Positions 27,131 through 35,385 of a stretch of DNA of 64,000 bases are shown here, one piece after another. The notes below the pieces were generated by a model. It worked only from the letters and a program-made list of their open reading frames with translations. It made no database searches and was not told where the DNA came from. The position numbers and the translations under genes are program-made. Source of the stretch: Actinomycetaceae bacterium (GTDB taxonomy: Bacteria; Actinomycetota; Actinomycetes; Actinomycetales; Actinomycetaceae); the NCBI GenBank assembly GCA_030537615.1, contig JAUNVP010000013.1, forward strand, positions 1 to 64,000, written 5' to 3'. Positions within the stretch are counted from its first letter, which is position 1; the number at the start of each line of letters is the position of its first letter.

Positions 27131-28156
27131 CTACTTAATCTTGGTTCCAACGGAGCCGAGACGCTCACACGCTTCCACCACGCGAGCCGCCATGCCGGCC
27201 TCAGCAGCCTTGCCCCATGAACGTGGGTCGTAGGCCTTCTTATTGCCGACTTCACCATCGATCTTGAGAACTTCGTCGTACTTGCGAAGCATCCACTCAA
27301 CCACCGGGCGAGTAAATGCGTACTGCGTATCCGTATCGACGTTCATCTTAATGACGCCATTGCGAACCGCCGTCGCGATTTCTTCAGCGCTTGATCCCGA
27401 ACCACCGTGCATCACGAGGTCGAACGGACGATCGCCGGCGTTGTACTTGGCGCCGACTTCTTCCTGAATGGTGCCAAGAATCTCGGGGCGGAGCTTCACC
27501 GCACCCGGCTTGTATACGCCGTGGACGTTACCGAAGGTCAGAGCGGTGAGGTAGCGACCTTTTTCACCGAGTCCGAGAGCCTCGACTGTCTTGATTCCGT
27601 CTTCAGTCGTGGTGTAGAGCTTCTCGTTGATTTCAGCTTTTACGCCGTCCTCTTCGCCCCCGACCACGCCGATCTCGACCTCAAGGATGGTGCGGGACTT
27701 CTGTGCGAGATCCAGCATCTTTTGAGCGATTTCGAGGTTTTCATCCAGCGGAACGGCCGAGCCATCCCACATGTGGGACTGGTAGAAGGGAAGTCGGCCA
27801 GCCTTGACCTCTTCGACCTCAAGTTCCATGACGGGAATGATCCACGAATCAAGGTTGTCCTTCGAGCAGTGATCGGTGTGAAGCGCGACTGTAACGTCGT
27901 AGTTCTTCGCGATCTCGCGAGCGTAAGCGGCCATAGCCAGCGTACCTGCGACGCGATCCTTAACGGTCGAACCCGACCAGTATTCAGCTCCGCCTACGGA
28001 CACCTGAATAATGCCGTCAGATTCAGCTTCAGCGAAGCCTCGGATTGCTGCCGTCAGCGTTTGGGAAGAAGTAACGTTGATTGCCGGGTAGGCAAACTTT
28101 CCTTCCTTCGCGCGGTCGAGCATCTCATTGTAGACCTCTGGGGTTGCGATAGGCAC
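27131..28156 (-). CDS. fbaA: Fructose-bisphosphate aldolase, class II
   Basis: This glycolytic zinc-dependent aldolase has 341 aa from GTG 28156, chosen because AAGGAGG lies 7 nt upstream and the start PIATPEVYNEML fits the family. An upstream in-frame start at 28180 has no ribosome site. Motifs are ALHTDHCSKD, QSHMWDGSAVPLDENLE, EVEIGVVGGEED and VMHGGSGSS. It is the housekeeping class IIA type, clearly different from the shorter aldolase at 17764-18603. Confidence 0.95.
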   Translation of the reverse strand: MPIATPEVYNEMLDRAKEGKFAYPAINVTSSQTLTAAIRGFAEAESDGIIQVSVGGAEYWSGSTVKDRVAGTLAMAAYAREIAKNYDVTVALHTDHCSKDNLDSWIIPVMELEVEEVKAGRLPFYQSHMWDGSAVPLDENLEIAQKMLDLAQKSRTILEVEIGVVGGEEDGVKAEINEKLYTTTEDGIKTVEALGLGEKGRYLTALTFGNVHGVYKPGAVKLRPEILGTIQEEVGAKYNAGDRPFDLVMHGGSGSSAEEIATAVRNGVIKMNVDTDTQYAFTRPVVEWMLRKYDEVLKIDGEVGNKKAYDPRSWGKAAEAGMAARVVEACERLGSVGTKIK

Positions 28157-28296
28157 TGATTGCCTCCTTGAACTAGACATTCTTTACTCTCTGATTGTCC
28201 CACACTGGACGCTACTTTTCTGAGGGGACTAGGTCCCTCGTGAACGAACGGTACGTCAACGTGCACGCCGGTGCACTCAAGTGGCGTAATCGACTT

Positions 28297-28962
28297 CTAG
28301 TCGGCAGGAGATGTAACCAAGCCGTTCTCTCGGTATTGCACCACCCATGCCCACATCGCAATCGCTGCCGCGTGCCCAACATTCATAGAGCGAGTCGAGC
28401 CGTACTGAGTGATATGAACGACTCGATCGCACGCCTCGGCCATTTTTTCGCTCAATCCGGCTGACTCTTCCCCCATGACAAGAACGCACTGCCGCGGGAG
28501 TTCTTCGTCCTCAAGAGGAACGGAACCATCCACATTATCGACACCGATAATGCGTAGATCCCGCGCGCGCATGTGCGCAATAAAGTCCTCCACTTCCGGA
28601 TGGTGGGTGACGGTCAAATAGCGATCAGTGACCATCGCGCCGCGTCGATTCCATCGGCGGCGTCCAACGATGTGGACATGGCGCACCCCCATGGCATTGG
28701 CTGTTCGAACGATGGAGCCGATATTGAAATCATGTCCGAGATTCTCGATCGCGACTTCCAGCCAGTTCGAACGCTGATCGAGTTCAGCCACAATGGCACT
28801 CATCTTCCAGTACCGGAACCGATCCTCAACATTACGCGCGTCACCATTTTCGAGTAGCTCCGGATCCCACTGCTCGCCCTCTGGCCACGCGTCACGACCT
28901 CCGGGCCAAGGCCCAACGCCGCGGCCCGGCTCGGACTTGAGGATTGGCTGGGTTTCATTCAT
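28297..28962 (-). CDS. TrmH/SpoU-family RNA 2'-O-methyltransferase
   Basis: This 221-aa SPOUT methyltransferase transfers a methyl group from SAM to a ribose 2'-OH in tRNA or rRNA. The knot motifs are visible as NLGHDFNIGSIVRTANAMGV, LVMGEESAGLSE and GSTRSMNVGHAAAIAMW. The N-terminal extension of about 60 residues is charged. The target nucleotide is unknown. Confidence 0.9.
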   Translation of the reverse strand: MNETQPILKSEPGRGVGPWPGGRDAWPEGEQWDPELLENGDARNVEDRFRYWKMSAIVAELDQRSNWLEVAIENLGHDFNIGSIVRTANAMGVRHVHIVGRRRWNRRGAMVTDRYLTVTHHPEVEDFIAHMRARDLRIIGVDNVDGSVPLEDEELPRQCVLVMGEESAGLSEKMAEACDRVVHITQYGSTRSMNVGHAAAIAMWAWVVQYRENGLVTSPAD

Positions 28963-29096
28963 AGAAATAACCTACCGATTGAGATGACAGGAACGAAATA
29001 TTGCCCGTTTCCATCTGTTGCCGTCAAACGTCTCCACGTTTCCACTCTGGGTGCGAACATCGATACGCTGGGGGTAGACATAGGAAAAGGAAATAC

Positions 29097-29933
29097 ATGA
29101 GCGACAAAGAAATCTACTCCCTCGATCAACTCCCTCCCATCACCTCCTGGCTGACGGACATGGATGGTGTTCTCGTTCGCGAACACCACGCCATTCCTGG
29201 TGCGCAGGAATTCCTCGATACCCTTCACGAGCTCCAGCTCCCCTTCCTGGTACTGACGAATAACTCGATCTACACTGCGCGCGACCTCTCGGCACGGTTG
29301 GAGAATTCTGGACTCAAAGTTCCAGAAGATCACATTTGGACTTCTGCCCTGGCCACCGCTGCTTTTCTCTCACAACAGTCTCCCGAGTCCTCGGCATTCG
29401 TCATCGGTGAGGCCGGATTAACGACCGCTCTGCACGAAGCGGGATACGTTATGACTGAAACTGACCCCGAATACGTCGTACTCGGTGAGACTCGGACCTA
29501 CGATTTCGTTGCAATTACTCATGCGATTCGCTTGATTGAAAAAGGTGCCAAGTTTATCGCTACCAATCCGGATACAACCGGACCTTCGGAGGACGGAACT
29601 CTTCCGGCAACAGGTGCAGTGGCAGCCATGATTGAGCGCGCAACCGGGAAGAAACCCTACTTTGTCGGCAAGCCGAATTCCATCATGCTTCGAGCTGGCC
29701 TCAATAAGATCAACGTTCATTCCGAAACAACTGCACTTATCGGTGACCGAATGGACACGGACGTGCAGGCCGGGATCGAAGCGGGCTTGCGCACGTTCCT
29801 CGTGATGAGCGGATCAACTCGCGAAAGTGATATTGCGACATATCCGTACCGCCCCTACCGCACGCAGGATTCCATTGCGGACGTGATTGAGATCGTTCAC
29901 GAACATATCAAGGCCGCCCAATCTGAAGGCTGA
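29097..29933 (+). CDS. HAD-family phosphatase, NagD-like
   Basis: This 278-aa HAD-superfamily IIA phosphatase has the nucleophile motif DMDGVLV (motif I), LTNNS (motif II), the cap domain and IGDRMDTDVQAGIEAG (motif IV). NagD-like enzymes dephosphorylate nucleotides or sugar phosphates. The ATG at 29097 follows AAAGGAAA; an in-frame start at 29001 lacks a ribosome site. It lies next to the PTS genes. Confidence 0.9.
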   Translation: MSDKEIYSLDQLPPITSWLTDMDGVLVREHHAIPGAQEFLDTLHELQLPFLVLTNNSIYTARDLSARLENSGLKVPEDHIWTSALATAAFLSQQSPESSAFVIGEAGLTTALHEAGYVMTETDPEYVVLGETRTYDFVAITHAIRLIEKGAKFIATNPDTTGPSEDGTLPATGAVAAMIERATGKKPYFVGKPNSIMLRAGLNKINVHSETTALIGDRMDTDVQAGIEAGLRTFLVMSGSTRESDIATYPYRPYRTQDSIADVIEIVHEHIKAAQSEG

Positions 29934-29943
29934 ACAATCGATA

Positions 29944-29979
29944 GCGGCACCCGTTAGCGGGCGCTGAGCGAGCTGCCGC
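29944..29979 (+). other. Compact three-way RNA structure after the HAD gene
   Basis: GCGGCA (29944-29949) pairs with TGCCGC (29974-29979) and encloses two small hairpins, CCCG-TTAG-CGGG (29950-29961) and CGC-TGA-GCG (29962-29970). It starts 10 nt after the stop codon and may form part of the 3' end. No known ncRNA family is recognised. Confidence 0.35.
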
Positions 29980-29999
29980 CAACGACAGTAAATACAAAT

Positions 30000-30035
30000 G
30001 GGTGTCGGGCTTACCTACAGGCAAGCCCGACACCC
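30000..30035. terminator. Strong bidirectional hairpin terminator
   Basis: A perfect 13-bp stem (30000-30012 with 30023-30035) lies between the convergent HAD phosphatase and HPr genes. Confidence 0.85.
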
Positions 30036-30056
30036 AAGGTGGACGAATACAATGCG

Positions 30057-30320
30057 CTAGGAGTTGGATTGCTCCAAGTGCTCCTTGAGTTTGGTGAGAA
30101 TGTTATCCGCATTGTCACCTTCACAGGTAAGCGTAACGACGTCCCCACATTGAGCTCCTAGAGTCATTAGTGAGAGCGTTGATGCTGCATTAACTGGTTC
30201 AGAGTCGCCGGTAGCAATCTGGACATCTGCTCCACTTTCCGAAACAGCTTTTGCAAACATGGCCGCCGGACGGGCATGCAGGCCTTCAGCAGCGGCGACA
30301 GTGGCTTGGATTGTAGCCAT
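30057..30320 (-). CDS. ptsH: PTS phosphocarrier protein HPr
   Basis: HPr passes the phosphoryl group from EI to EIIA. It has 87 aa, active-site H15 in GLHARPA, and a Ser-containing helix (STLSLMTLG) at the usual regulatory site. It is the last of a minus-strand operon EIIB, EIIA, HPr. Confidence 0.96.
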   Translation of the reverse strand: MATIQATVAAAEGLHARPAAMFAKAVSESGADVQIATGDSEPVNAASTLSLMTLGAQCGDVVTLTCEGDNADNILTKLKEHLEQSNS

Positions 30321-30337
30321 TAGAGTGAATTTCCTAT

Positions 30338-30799
30338 TCAGTTGGTGGGGCTGAGACGAGCGACGACATCGCCAGCCTCAACATCTGTTTGAAGGTCAAT
30401 GAGGGTTTCTACATTGCCCGTGCTGTCGAGAAACACGATCGGACACGTGGTATCCATGCCCGCAGCGCGAACTGCACGAGGACTCCATCGAATGAGGAGT
30501 TGTCCGGCGTCAACACTATCCCCTTGCTCCGCGAACAGCGTAAACCCCTCCCCTTTGAGAGTGACCGTATCGAGCCCGAGATGAACGAGGACGTTGATCA
30601 TCCCATCACTCACGACAAATGCGTGAGGATGAATTTTGGCGACCTTTCCTGCAATCGGGCTGAAAACATCAACGTCCTCACCATCGCGCGGTTTCAACGC
30701 GAAACCGGGACCGACCAGGCCCTGTGAAAAAACTGGATCTGCAACCTCTTCGAGAGGAATGAGTGTTCCTGCGAAGGGTGCTTTGAGGGCCGGAGTCAC
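30338..30799 (-). CDS. PTS EIIA, glucose/GlcNAc family (Crr type)
   Basis: The 153-aa EIIA domain (IIA-Glc family) carries active-site histidine in VLVHLGLDTV and the HAFVVSDG segment with the second histidine. It accepts phosphate from HPr and donates it to EIIB. The start is GTG at 30799, overlapping the EIIB stop (GTGA). It is a free-standing EIIA, as in the split Streptomyces GlcNAc system. Confidence 0.93.
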   Translation of the reverse strand: MTPALKAPFAGTLIPLEEVADPVFSQGLVGPGFALKPRDGEDVDVFSPIAGKVAKIHPHAFVVSDGMINVLVHLGLDTVTLKGEGFTLFAEQGDSVDAGQLLIRWSPRAVRAAGMDTTCPIVFLDSTGNVETLIDLQTDVEAGDVVARLSPTN

Positions 30800-31026
30800 A
30801 TGAGGTCCTGGATATCTTCGGAGAGCGTATCTGCTTCGGGGCCGACGACAACCTGCACCGCATCGGATGCACGTACGACGCCGAAGGCACCTGCGGCTTT
30901 GAGCGCAGCCTCATCAACGAGATCGGGATCTGTCACTTCCACCCGGAGACGAGTAATGCACGGCTCCAAGTCTTCGATATTGTCCGGGCCGCCGAGTGCG
31001 GCGAGAATGGCTTCCGCTTTGTTCAT
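30796..31026 (-). CDS. PTS EIIB, glucose/GlcNAc family, paralog 1
   Basis: The 76-aa free-standing EIIB domain has the phosphorylated cysteine in EPCITRLRVEV. It transfers phosphate to sugar at the EIIC channel. It is the first gene of the EIIB-EIIA-HPr operon and is preceded by a consensus promoter with a dre operator at 31076-31120. A second EIIB gene lies upstream (31157-31393). Confidence 0.92.
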   Translation of the reverse strand: MNKAEAILAALGGPDNIEDLEPCITRLRVEVTDPDLVDEAALKAAGAFGVVRASDAVQVVVGPEADTLSEDIQDLM

Positions 31027-31075
31027 TGTTTTCTCCTAGACGATAGTCACCGTTGACGCATCCACAGATGCATTC

Positions 31076-31120
31076 TGGTCTAGACCACACTAGATAATCG
31101 CATAGCGTGGAAATTGTCAA
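31076..31120 (-). promoter_or_regulatory. Promoter with overlapping dre operator (EIIB-EIIA-HPr operon)
   Basis: On the minus strand there is a -35 box TTGACA (31115-31120), a 17-nt spacer, a -10 box TTATCT (31092-31097), and then a perfect dre palindrome TGGTCTAGACCA (31076-31087) at the start point. This is the clearest promoter in the window, and the operator position predicts direct repression by the DasR-like protein. Confidence 0.88.
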
Positions 31121-31156
31121 GCCGAACCGATGGCTTGGTGGCAGTACGTTCGCTAT

Positions 31157-31393
31157 CTACAGAAGCTCCACCAGGTCATCCATCATGACTTCAGCTTCGG
31201 GACCAACAATCACTTGAACTGCTGAGCCGAGAATCGTTGCCCCGTAACAGAGCGGAGGACGTAATCGACTTTGATCGACCGCAGTCGCGTCGTGAACTTC
31301 AAAACGCAGACGAGTAACACACGGTTCGACGGCACCGATATTGTCCGCCCCGCCGAGCGCATCGACTATCTGCGCAACCTTCGGATATTTCAT
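31157..31393 (-). CDS. PTS EIIB, glucose/GlcNAc family, paralog 2
   Basis: This 78-aa EIIB starts at ATG 31393 (KYPKVAQIVDALGG). A longer in-frame start at 31570 would run back through the dasR gene and lacks family sequence. The phospho-cysteine is kept in EPCVTRLRFEV, but the middle (DQSRLRPPLCYGATILGSA) diverges from paralog 1. It lies 7 nt after dasR and should be co-transcribed with it. It may pair with a different EIIC or act as a regulatory EIIB. Confidence 0.85.
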   Translation of the reverse strand: MKYPKVAQIVDALGGADNIGAVEPCVTRLRFEVHDATAVDQSRLRPPLCYGATILGSAVQVIVGPEAEVMMDDLVELL

Positions 31394-31400
31394 ATCAACC

Positions 31401-32135
31401 CTATTTCCCCCTATTCCCGCGCGTGCGATTCGGACGCACAACGGCCAACGGCTGAGAAATCGGCACCCATAGCTTGTACCGATCACCCCGATAATGAGCA
31501 ACACTGAAGAACACCGGCACTTCCTCAGCAAAGGTACGACGAGTGATGAGAAGACTTGGCGTACCGACACTCACATCAAGCAACTGAGATAAGCGCCGAT
31601 CCAGCGGAACGCTTTCGATATTATCCTCACCCCACGTGGGAGTAAGGCCGCGAGCCTGCAGCTCAGCGTAAATGCCGTCAGGTGGTGCTGGGGTAATGAA
31701 ATCCGGAAGAATACCCGCTGGTAGCCACGCTTCCTCGACAGCCATAGGAATACCATCGGCGAATCGCAAACGCTTAATTAGGTAAACGGTATCGGACTCC
31801 GACAGGCCAAGTGATGACGCAATCATCGTCGGCGGCTGACGTTCTTCACACATGAGCACACGGGTGGATGGAACCATTCCGCGCATGCGCATCTCTTGGG
31901 CGAAGGACGTGATCCTCAGTTGCAGATCGAGTTTTTGGTGAGCGACAAAAGTCCCCTTACCCTGCTGGCGAACGAGGAGCCCCTCGTTCACGAGAGAATC
32001 AACGGCCTGGCGTACAGTCATTCGCGAAACATTAAACTTTTCGCATAGTTCCCGTTCAGACGGGATTTTATCTCCCGCCGAAAGCTCACGGCCTATGCGT
32101 TCAGCCAAGTAGTCATAAATCGCGATGTACTTCAC
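31401..32135 (-). CDS. dasR: GntR/HutC-family regulator, DasR/NagR type
   Basis: This 244-aa regulator has an N-terminal winged helix (residues 1-70; GDKIPSERELCEKFNVSRMTVRQAVDSLVNEG) and a C-terminal UTRA effector domain (about 90-235). In the DasR/NagR group the effector is GlcN-6-P or GlcNAc-6-P and the operator is dre. Three dre sites in the window, two at this locus, support the assignment. The start is GTG at 32135; TATGAT 6 nt upstream suggests a leaderless transcript. It is divergent from the EIIC gene. Confidence 0.9.
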   Translation of the reverse strand: MKYIAIYDYLAERIGRELSAGDKIPSERELCEKFNVSRMTVRQAVDSLVNEGLLVRQQGKGTFVAHQKLDLQLRITSFAQEMRMRGMVPSTRVLMCEERQPPTMIASSLGLSESDTVYLIKRLRFADGIPMAVEEAWLPAGILPDFITPAPPDGIYAELQARGLTPTWGEDNIESVPLDRRLSQLLDVSVGTPSLLITRRTFAEEVPVFFSVAHYRGDRYKLWVPISQPLAVVRPNRTRGNRGK

Positions 32136-32185
32136 GATTCGATCATAGGCGTTGTCCCTCTTGACTTCTACAACTTTAGGGTGTT

Positions 32186-32209
32186 TGCTATAAGCACTGG
32201 TCTAGACAA
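32186..32209 (+). promoter_or_regulatory. Extended -10 promoter and dre operator before the EIIC gene
   Basis: TG-C-TATAAG (32186-32194) resembles an extended -10 element. The dre sequence TGGTCTAGACAA (32198-32209) immediately follows and covers the expected start point. It lies in the 146-nt gap shared with dasR, so it may also give dasR autoregulation. Confidence 0.8.
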
Positions 32210-32281
32210 CTATTCCCAGTGGTTCGGAAACACTCCGAACCCACCTGCCTGCTTTCCCTCGAGGAAGAGAGAATCAACGCA

Positions 32282-33610
32282 ATGAGCACAAAAACCGCTC
32301 CGGGCAAGAGCCCGCAGAAAAAGAACCGTTCCGGTTTTGCACTCCTCCAACGTATGGGCCGCTCGCTCATGCTTCCCATCGCATCCCTACCTGCGGCAGC
32401 ACTCTTGCTCCGTATTGGTCAGCCGGACATGCTCGGGGCAGACGGCCTATCGCAGTACATTCCCGGATTACAACCGATCGCTGACGTTATGGCGAAAGCC
32501 GGTGGTGCCGTCCTCGGCAACCTGGCCCTCTTGTTCGCCATTGGTGTTGCTGTTGGTTTCGCACGCAAGTCCGACGGTTCCACCGGTCTCGCGGCCGTCA
32601 TCGGATACCTTGTCTTTACCGAAGTTCTCACGGTAATGGCCGTCTGGTTTGGCGCTGGCGATCCCGAAAACCGAACGATTAACTACGGTGTTCTCGGCGG
32701 TATCGCCGTTGGTATCCTCACCGCTGTGCTGTACCAGAAGTACTACCGGGTGAAGCTACCCACCTATCTCGCCTTCTTTGGCGGACGTCGATTCGTCCCC
32801 ATCGTCACAGCTGCCGCATCCATCCTCCTCGCAGTTGCGATGTCAATCATTTACCCCGTCTTCAACTGGCTCGTCAATGACAAGCTGGGTGGATTCATCA
32901 TGGCGCACGGCGATAATCCAGCAACGGGATTCGTATTCGGTACCGTCAACCGCCTCCTCATCCCCTTCGGACTCCACCACCTCCTCAACTCGATTCCGTG
33001 GTTCCAGCTCGGTGAATGTCAAAATGCTGCCGGAGAAATCATCCACGGCGACATCACATGCTTCCTCTCCGGCGTTGATGGAACAAACGCGTGGACGGGC
33101 TCATTCATGACCGGTTTCTTCCCCATCATGATGTTCGCCCTCCCCGGCGCGGCATTCGCTTTCTACCGCACAGCTCGCCCGGAAAACCGCAAGGTCGTTG
33201 GCGGCGTCATGGTATCCCTCGCGCTCACCTCGTTCCTCACCGGCGTAACCGAACCGATCGAATTCGCATTCGCGTACGTCGCTTTCCCGCTCTACCTTGT
33301 CCACGCTCTCCTGACGGGCACATCATTGGCAATCGTCAACTACCTCGGCATTAAATCCGGCTTCGGATTCTCTGCCGGCCTATTTGACTACCTGCTTAAC
33401 TTCACCAAGGCAGCGGGGCTATCGGGCGGCGCACTCCAAGTGCTCCTCCTCATTGTCATTGGTCTCATCTACTTTGCGATCTACTACTTCCTGTTCTCCT
33501 TCGCCATCAAGAAGTGGAATCTAGCCACTCCTGGACGTGAGACAGAAGAAGGTTCAGACGCAACTGCATCTGTCTTCGACGACGCTCAGAACGCATCGTC
33601 GAAGTCATAG
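32282..33610 (+). CDS. PTS EIIC, GlcNAc/glucose family
   Basis: This 442-aa membrane permease domain of the glucose-family PTS starts at ATG 32282 (MSTKTAPGK; AGGAAG upstream). It has about ten hydrophobic segments, SLMLPIASLPAAALLLRIG near the N-terminus and the sugar-site motif TGVTEPIEFAF. It has no EIIB or EIIA fusion, like Streptomyces NagE2/PtsC2. The dre operator favours GlcNAc as substrate. A strong terminator follows. Confidence 0.92.
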   Translation: MSTKTAPGKSPQKKNRSGFALLQRMGRSLMLPIASLPAAALLLRIGQPDMLGADGLSQYIPGLQPIADVMAKAGGAVLGNLALLFAIGVAVGFARKSDGSTGLAAVIGYLVFTEVLTVMAVWFGAGDPENRTINYGVLGGIAVGILTAVLYQKYYRVKLPTYLAFFGGRRFVPIVTAAASILLAVAMSIIYPVFNWLVNDKLGGFIMAHGDNPATGFVFGTVNRLLIPFGLHHLLNSIPWFQLGECQNAAGEIIHGDITCFLSGVDGTNAWTGSFMTGFFPIMMFALPGAAFAFYRTARPENRKVVGGVMVSLALTSFLTGVTEPIEFAFAYVAFPLYLVHALLTGTSLAIVNYLGIKSGFGFSAGLFDYLLNFTKAAGLSGGALQVLLLIVIGLIYFAIYYFLFSFAIKKWNLATPGRETEEGSDATASVFDDAQNASSKS

Positions 33611-33617
33611 CCCATCT

Positions 33618-33657
33618 GGGGGCGCTCATCGGTGGATGAGCGCCCCCCTTATTTTTT
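33618..33657 (+). terminator. Strong intrinsic terminator between EIIC and EI genes
   Basis: A perfect 13-bp stem (33618-33630 with 33635-33647) is followed by CCTTATTTTTT. It sits only 12 nt before the ptsI start codon, so EI needs readthrough or another promoter. Confidence 0.92.
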
Positions 33658-33668
33658 GAGGACTCTCC

Positions 33669-35333
33669 ATGACCTCCGCCTGCTTTGGCACCCCCGTTGT
33701 CCCCGGCATTGGCTACGCTCCTGTTCTCTGGGTTCACCGACCCGCACCGCTTCCGCAGGACTACTCCCCTGTCCCGACCCACGACTTGGAAAACGAGTTC
33801 GAGCACTTCATCTCGGCCGCCAGCGCCGTCTCCGAACGTCTGATGGAACGCGCTCTGGCAACGGTTGGTGAGCCATCCGACATCCTCATCATGGCGTCGG
33901 CTCTAGCAACTGACCCGAGTCTTAAATCTCGAGTACGAAAACTCATCACCGAACAGGCCGTACCCGCCCCGCATGCGGTTGATCGCGCGATCGATGCGTA
34001 CGTTGATCAACTTCGACTCGCGGGAGGTTTACTCGCTGAACGGTCTACGGATCTCATCGATATCAAGCAACGCATCATCGCTGAGCTAAACGGTGAACCC
34101 GAACCCGGAATCCCTCCCGTTGACCAGCCTTCCGTCCTCTTCGCCGACGATCTGGCACCCGCCGATACCGCAGGACTTGAACCCGACCTCATTCGCGCCA
34201 TCGTCACAGTCGAAGGCGGCCCCACTTCTCACACGTCGATCATTGCCCGACAACTCGGAATACCGTGTATTGTCGCAGCGCGGACACTCGCATCCATTCC
34301 CGCCGGGACCCGCGTCCTCGTTAACGGACGCACCGGGAAAATCGAACCCAATCCCGACGAAAAACGCGCGCAGGCACTCGTCACTGCCGACCTGCAACTG
34401 CGCCACCAAGCACAGTCTTGGGAAGGGCCCGCGCAAACAGCCGACGGACACCGAGTTCAACTTCTCGTCAACGTTCAGGATCCGACGGGAGCGCAGGCAG
34501 GAGCGCAGACACCGGCCGAAGGAATCGGCTTATTCCGCACCGAACTGTGCTTCTTGAACAGCTCGAACGAACCGACTATCGATGAGCAATCCCGCCTTTA
34601 TCGCGACGTCTTAGAGGCATTCCCTGATTCGAAAGTCGTTATTCGCACACTCGATGCCGGATCCGACAAACCAATCTCATGGCTCAATCTCGTCGACGAC
34701 GATAACCCCGCACTTGGGGTGCGCGGGATTCGAACGACAGGTCTGTATGCCGATGCGTTGCCTCACCAGCTCGACGCTATCGCTCAAGCGTCTGAGGGAC
34801 GGGATGACGTATGGGTCATGGCACCGATGGTGTCAACTATTGCCGAAGCCCGCTGGTTTGCCGACATGGTGAGGGAACGCGGCTTGACAGCTGGGATCAT
34901 GGTCGAAGTGCCCGCTGTCGCAGTCAAAGCCCGCGCCTTCTTGCGGGAAGTTGATTTCGTTTCGATTGGCACCAACGACCTCACCCAATACGTCATGGCT
35001 GCCGACCGAACGAACTCACACCTGGCTACCTACACAGAGTCATGGCAACCGGCTGTTCTCGCGCTGATCCATGCAACGGCACAAGCGGGAGTCGAGACTG
35101 GCAAGCCGGTCGGTGTCTGCGGTGAAGCTGCGGCTGATCCCCTTCTCGCCTGTGTACTTGTCGGAATGGGAGTGAGTTCGCTATCAATGGCACGATCCGC
35201 GATCGGCACTGTTGGGGTTGCAATTGAGTCCGTAACGTACGACCAGTGTGTCGCTGCGGCGCAGGCAGTACTCGATGCCGACGATTGTGAACAGGCCCGC
35301 GAATTCGCGAATAGCCATCTCCAACTTCTCTAA
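33669..35333 (+). CDS. ptsI: PTS enzyme I (phosphoenolpyruvate-protein phosphotransferase)
   Basis: Enzyme I transfers phosphate from PEP to HPr. It has 554 aa; H188 in GGPTSHTSIIARQLG is the phosphorylated histidine. The PEP-binding barrel has GLFRTELCFL, SIGTNDLTQYVMAADR and GVCGEAAADP (catalytic Cys). GAGGA precedes the ATG. The coding sequence begins right behind a strong terminator. The N-terminal HPr-binding region is compact for the family. Confidence 0.95.
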   Translation: MTSACFGTPVVPGIGYAPVLWVHRPAPLPQDYSPVPTHDLENEFEHFISAASAVSERLMERALATVGEPSDILIMASALATDPSLKSRVRKLITEQAVPAPHAVDRAIDAYVDQLRLAGGLLAERSTDLIDIKQRIIAELNGEPEPGIPPVDQPSVLFADDLAPADTAGLEPDLIRAIVTVEGGPTSHTSIIARQLGIPCIVAARTLASIPAGTRVLVNGRTGKIEPNPDEKRAQALVTADLQLRHQAQSWEGPAQTADGHRVQLLVNVQDPTGAQAGAQTPAEGIGLFRTELCFLNSSNEPTIDEQSRLYRDVLEAFPDSKVVIRTLDAGSDKPISWLNLVDDDNPALGVRGIRTTGLYADALPHQLDAIAQASEGRDDVWVMAPMVSTIAEARWFADMVRERGLTAGIMVEVPAVAVKARAFLREVDFVSIGTNDLTQYVMAADRTNSHLATYTESWQPAVLALIHATAQAGVETGKPVGVCGEAAADPLLACVLVGMGVSSLSMARSAIGTVGVAIESVTYDQCVAAAQAVLDADDCEQAREFANSHLQLL

Positions 35334-35342
35334 ACGAACGGA

Positions 35343-35367
35343 TTCGCACACGTGACCCACGTGCGAA
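35343..35367. terminator. Hairpin between convergent ptsI and pyrE
   Basis: TTCGCAC (35343-35349) pairs with GTGCGAA (35361-35367), with more pairing inside. There is no T-run. Confidence 0.5.
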
Positions 35368-35385
35368 CGCGCGGAGGTCGGAGCC

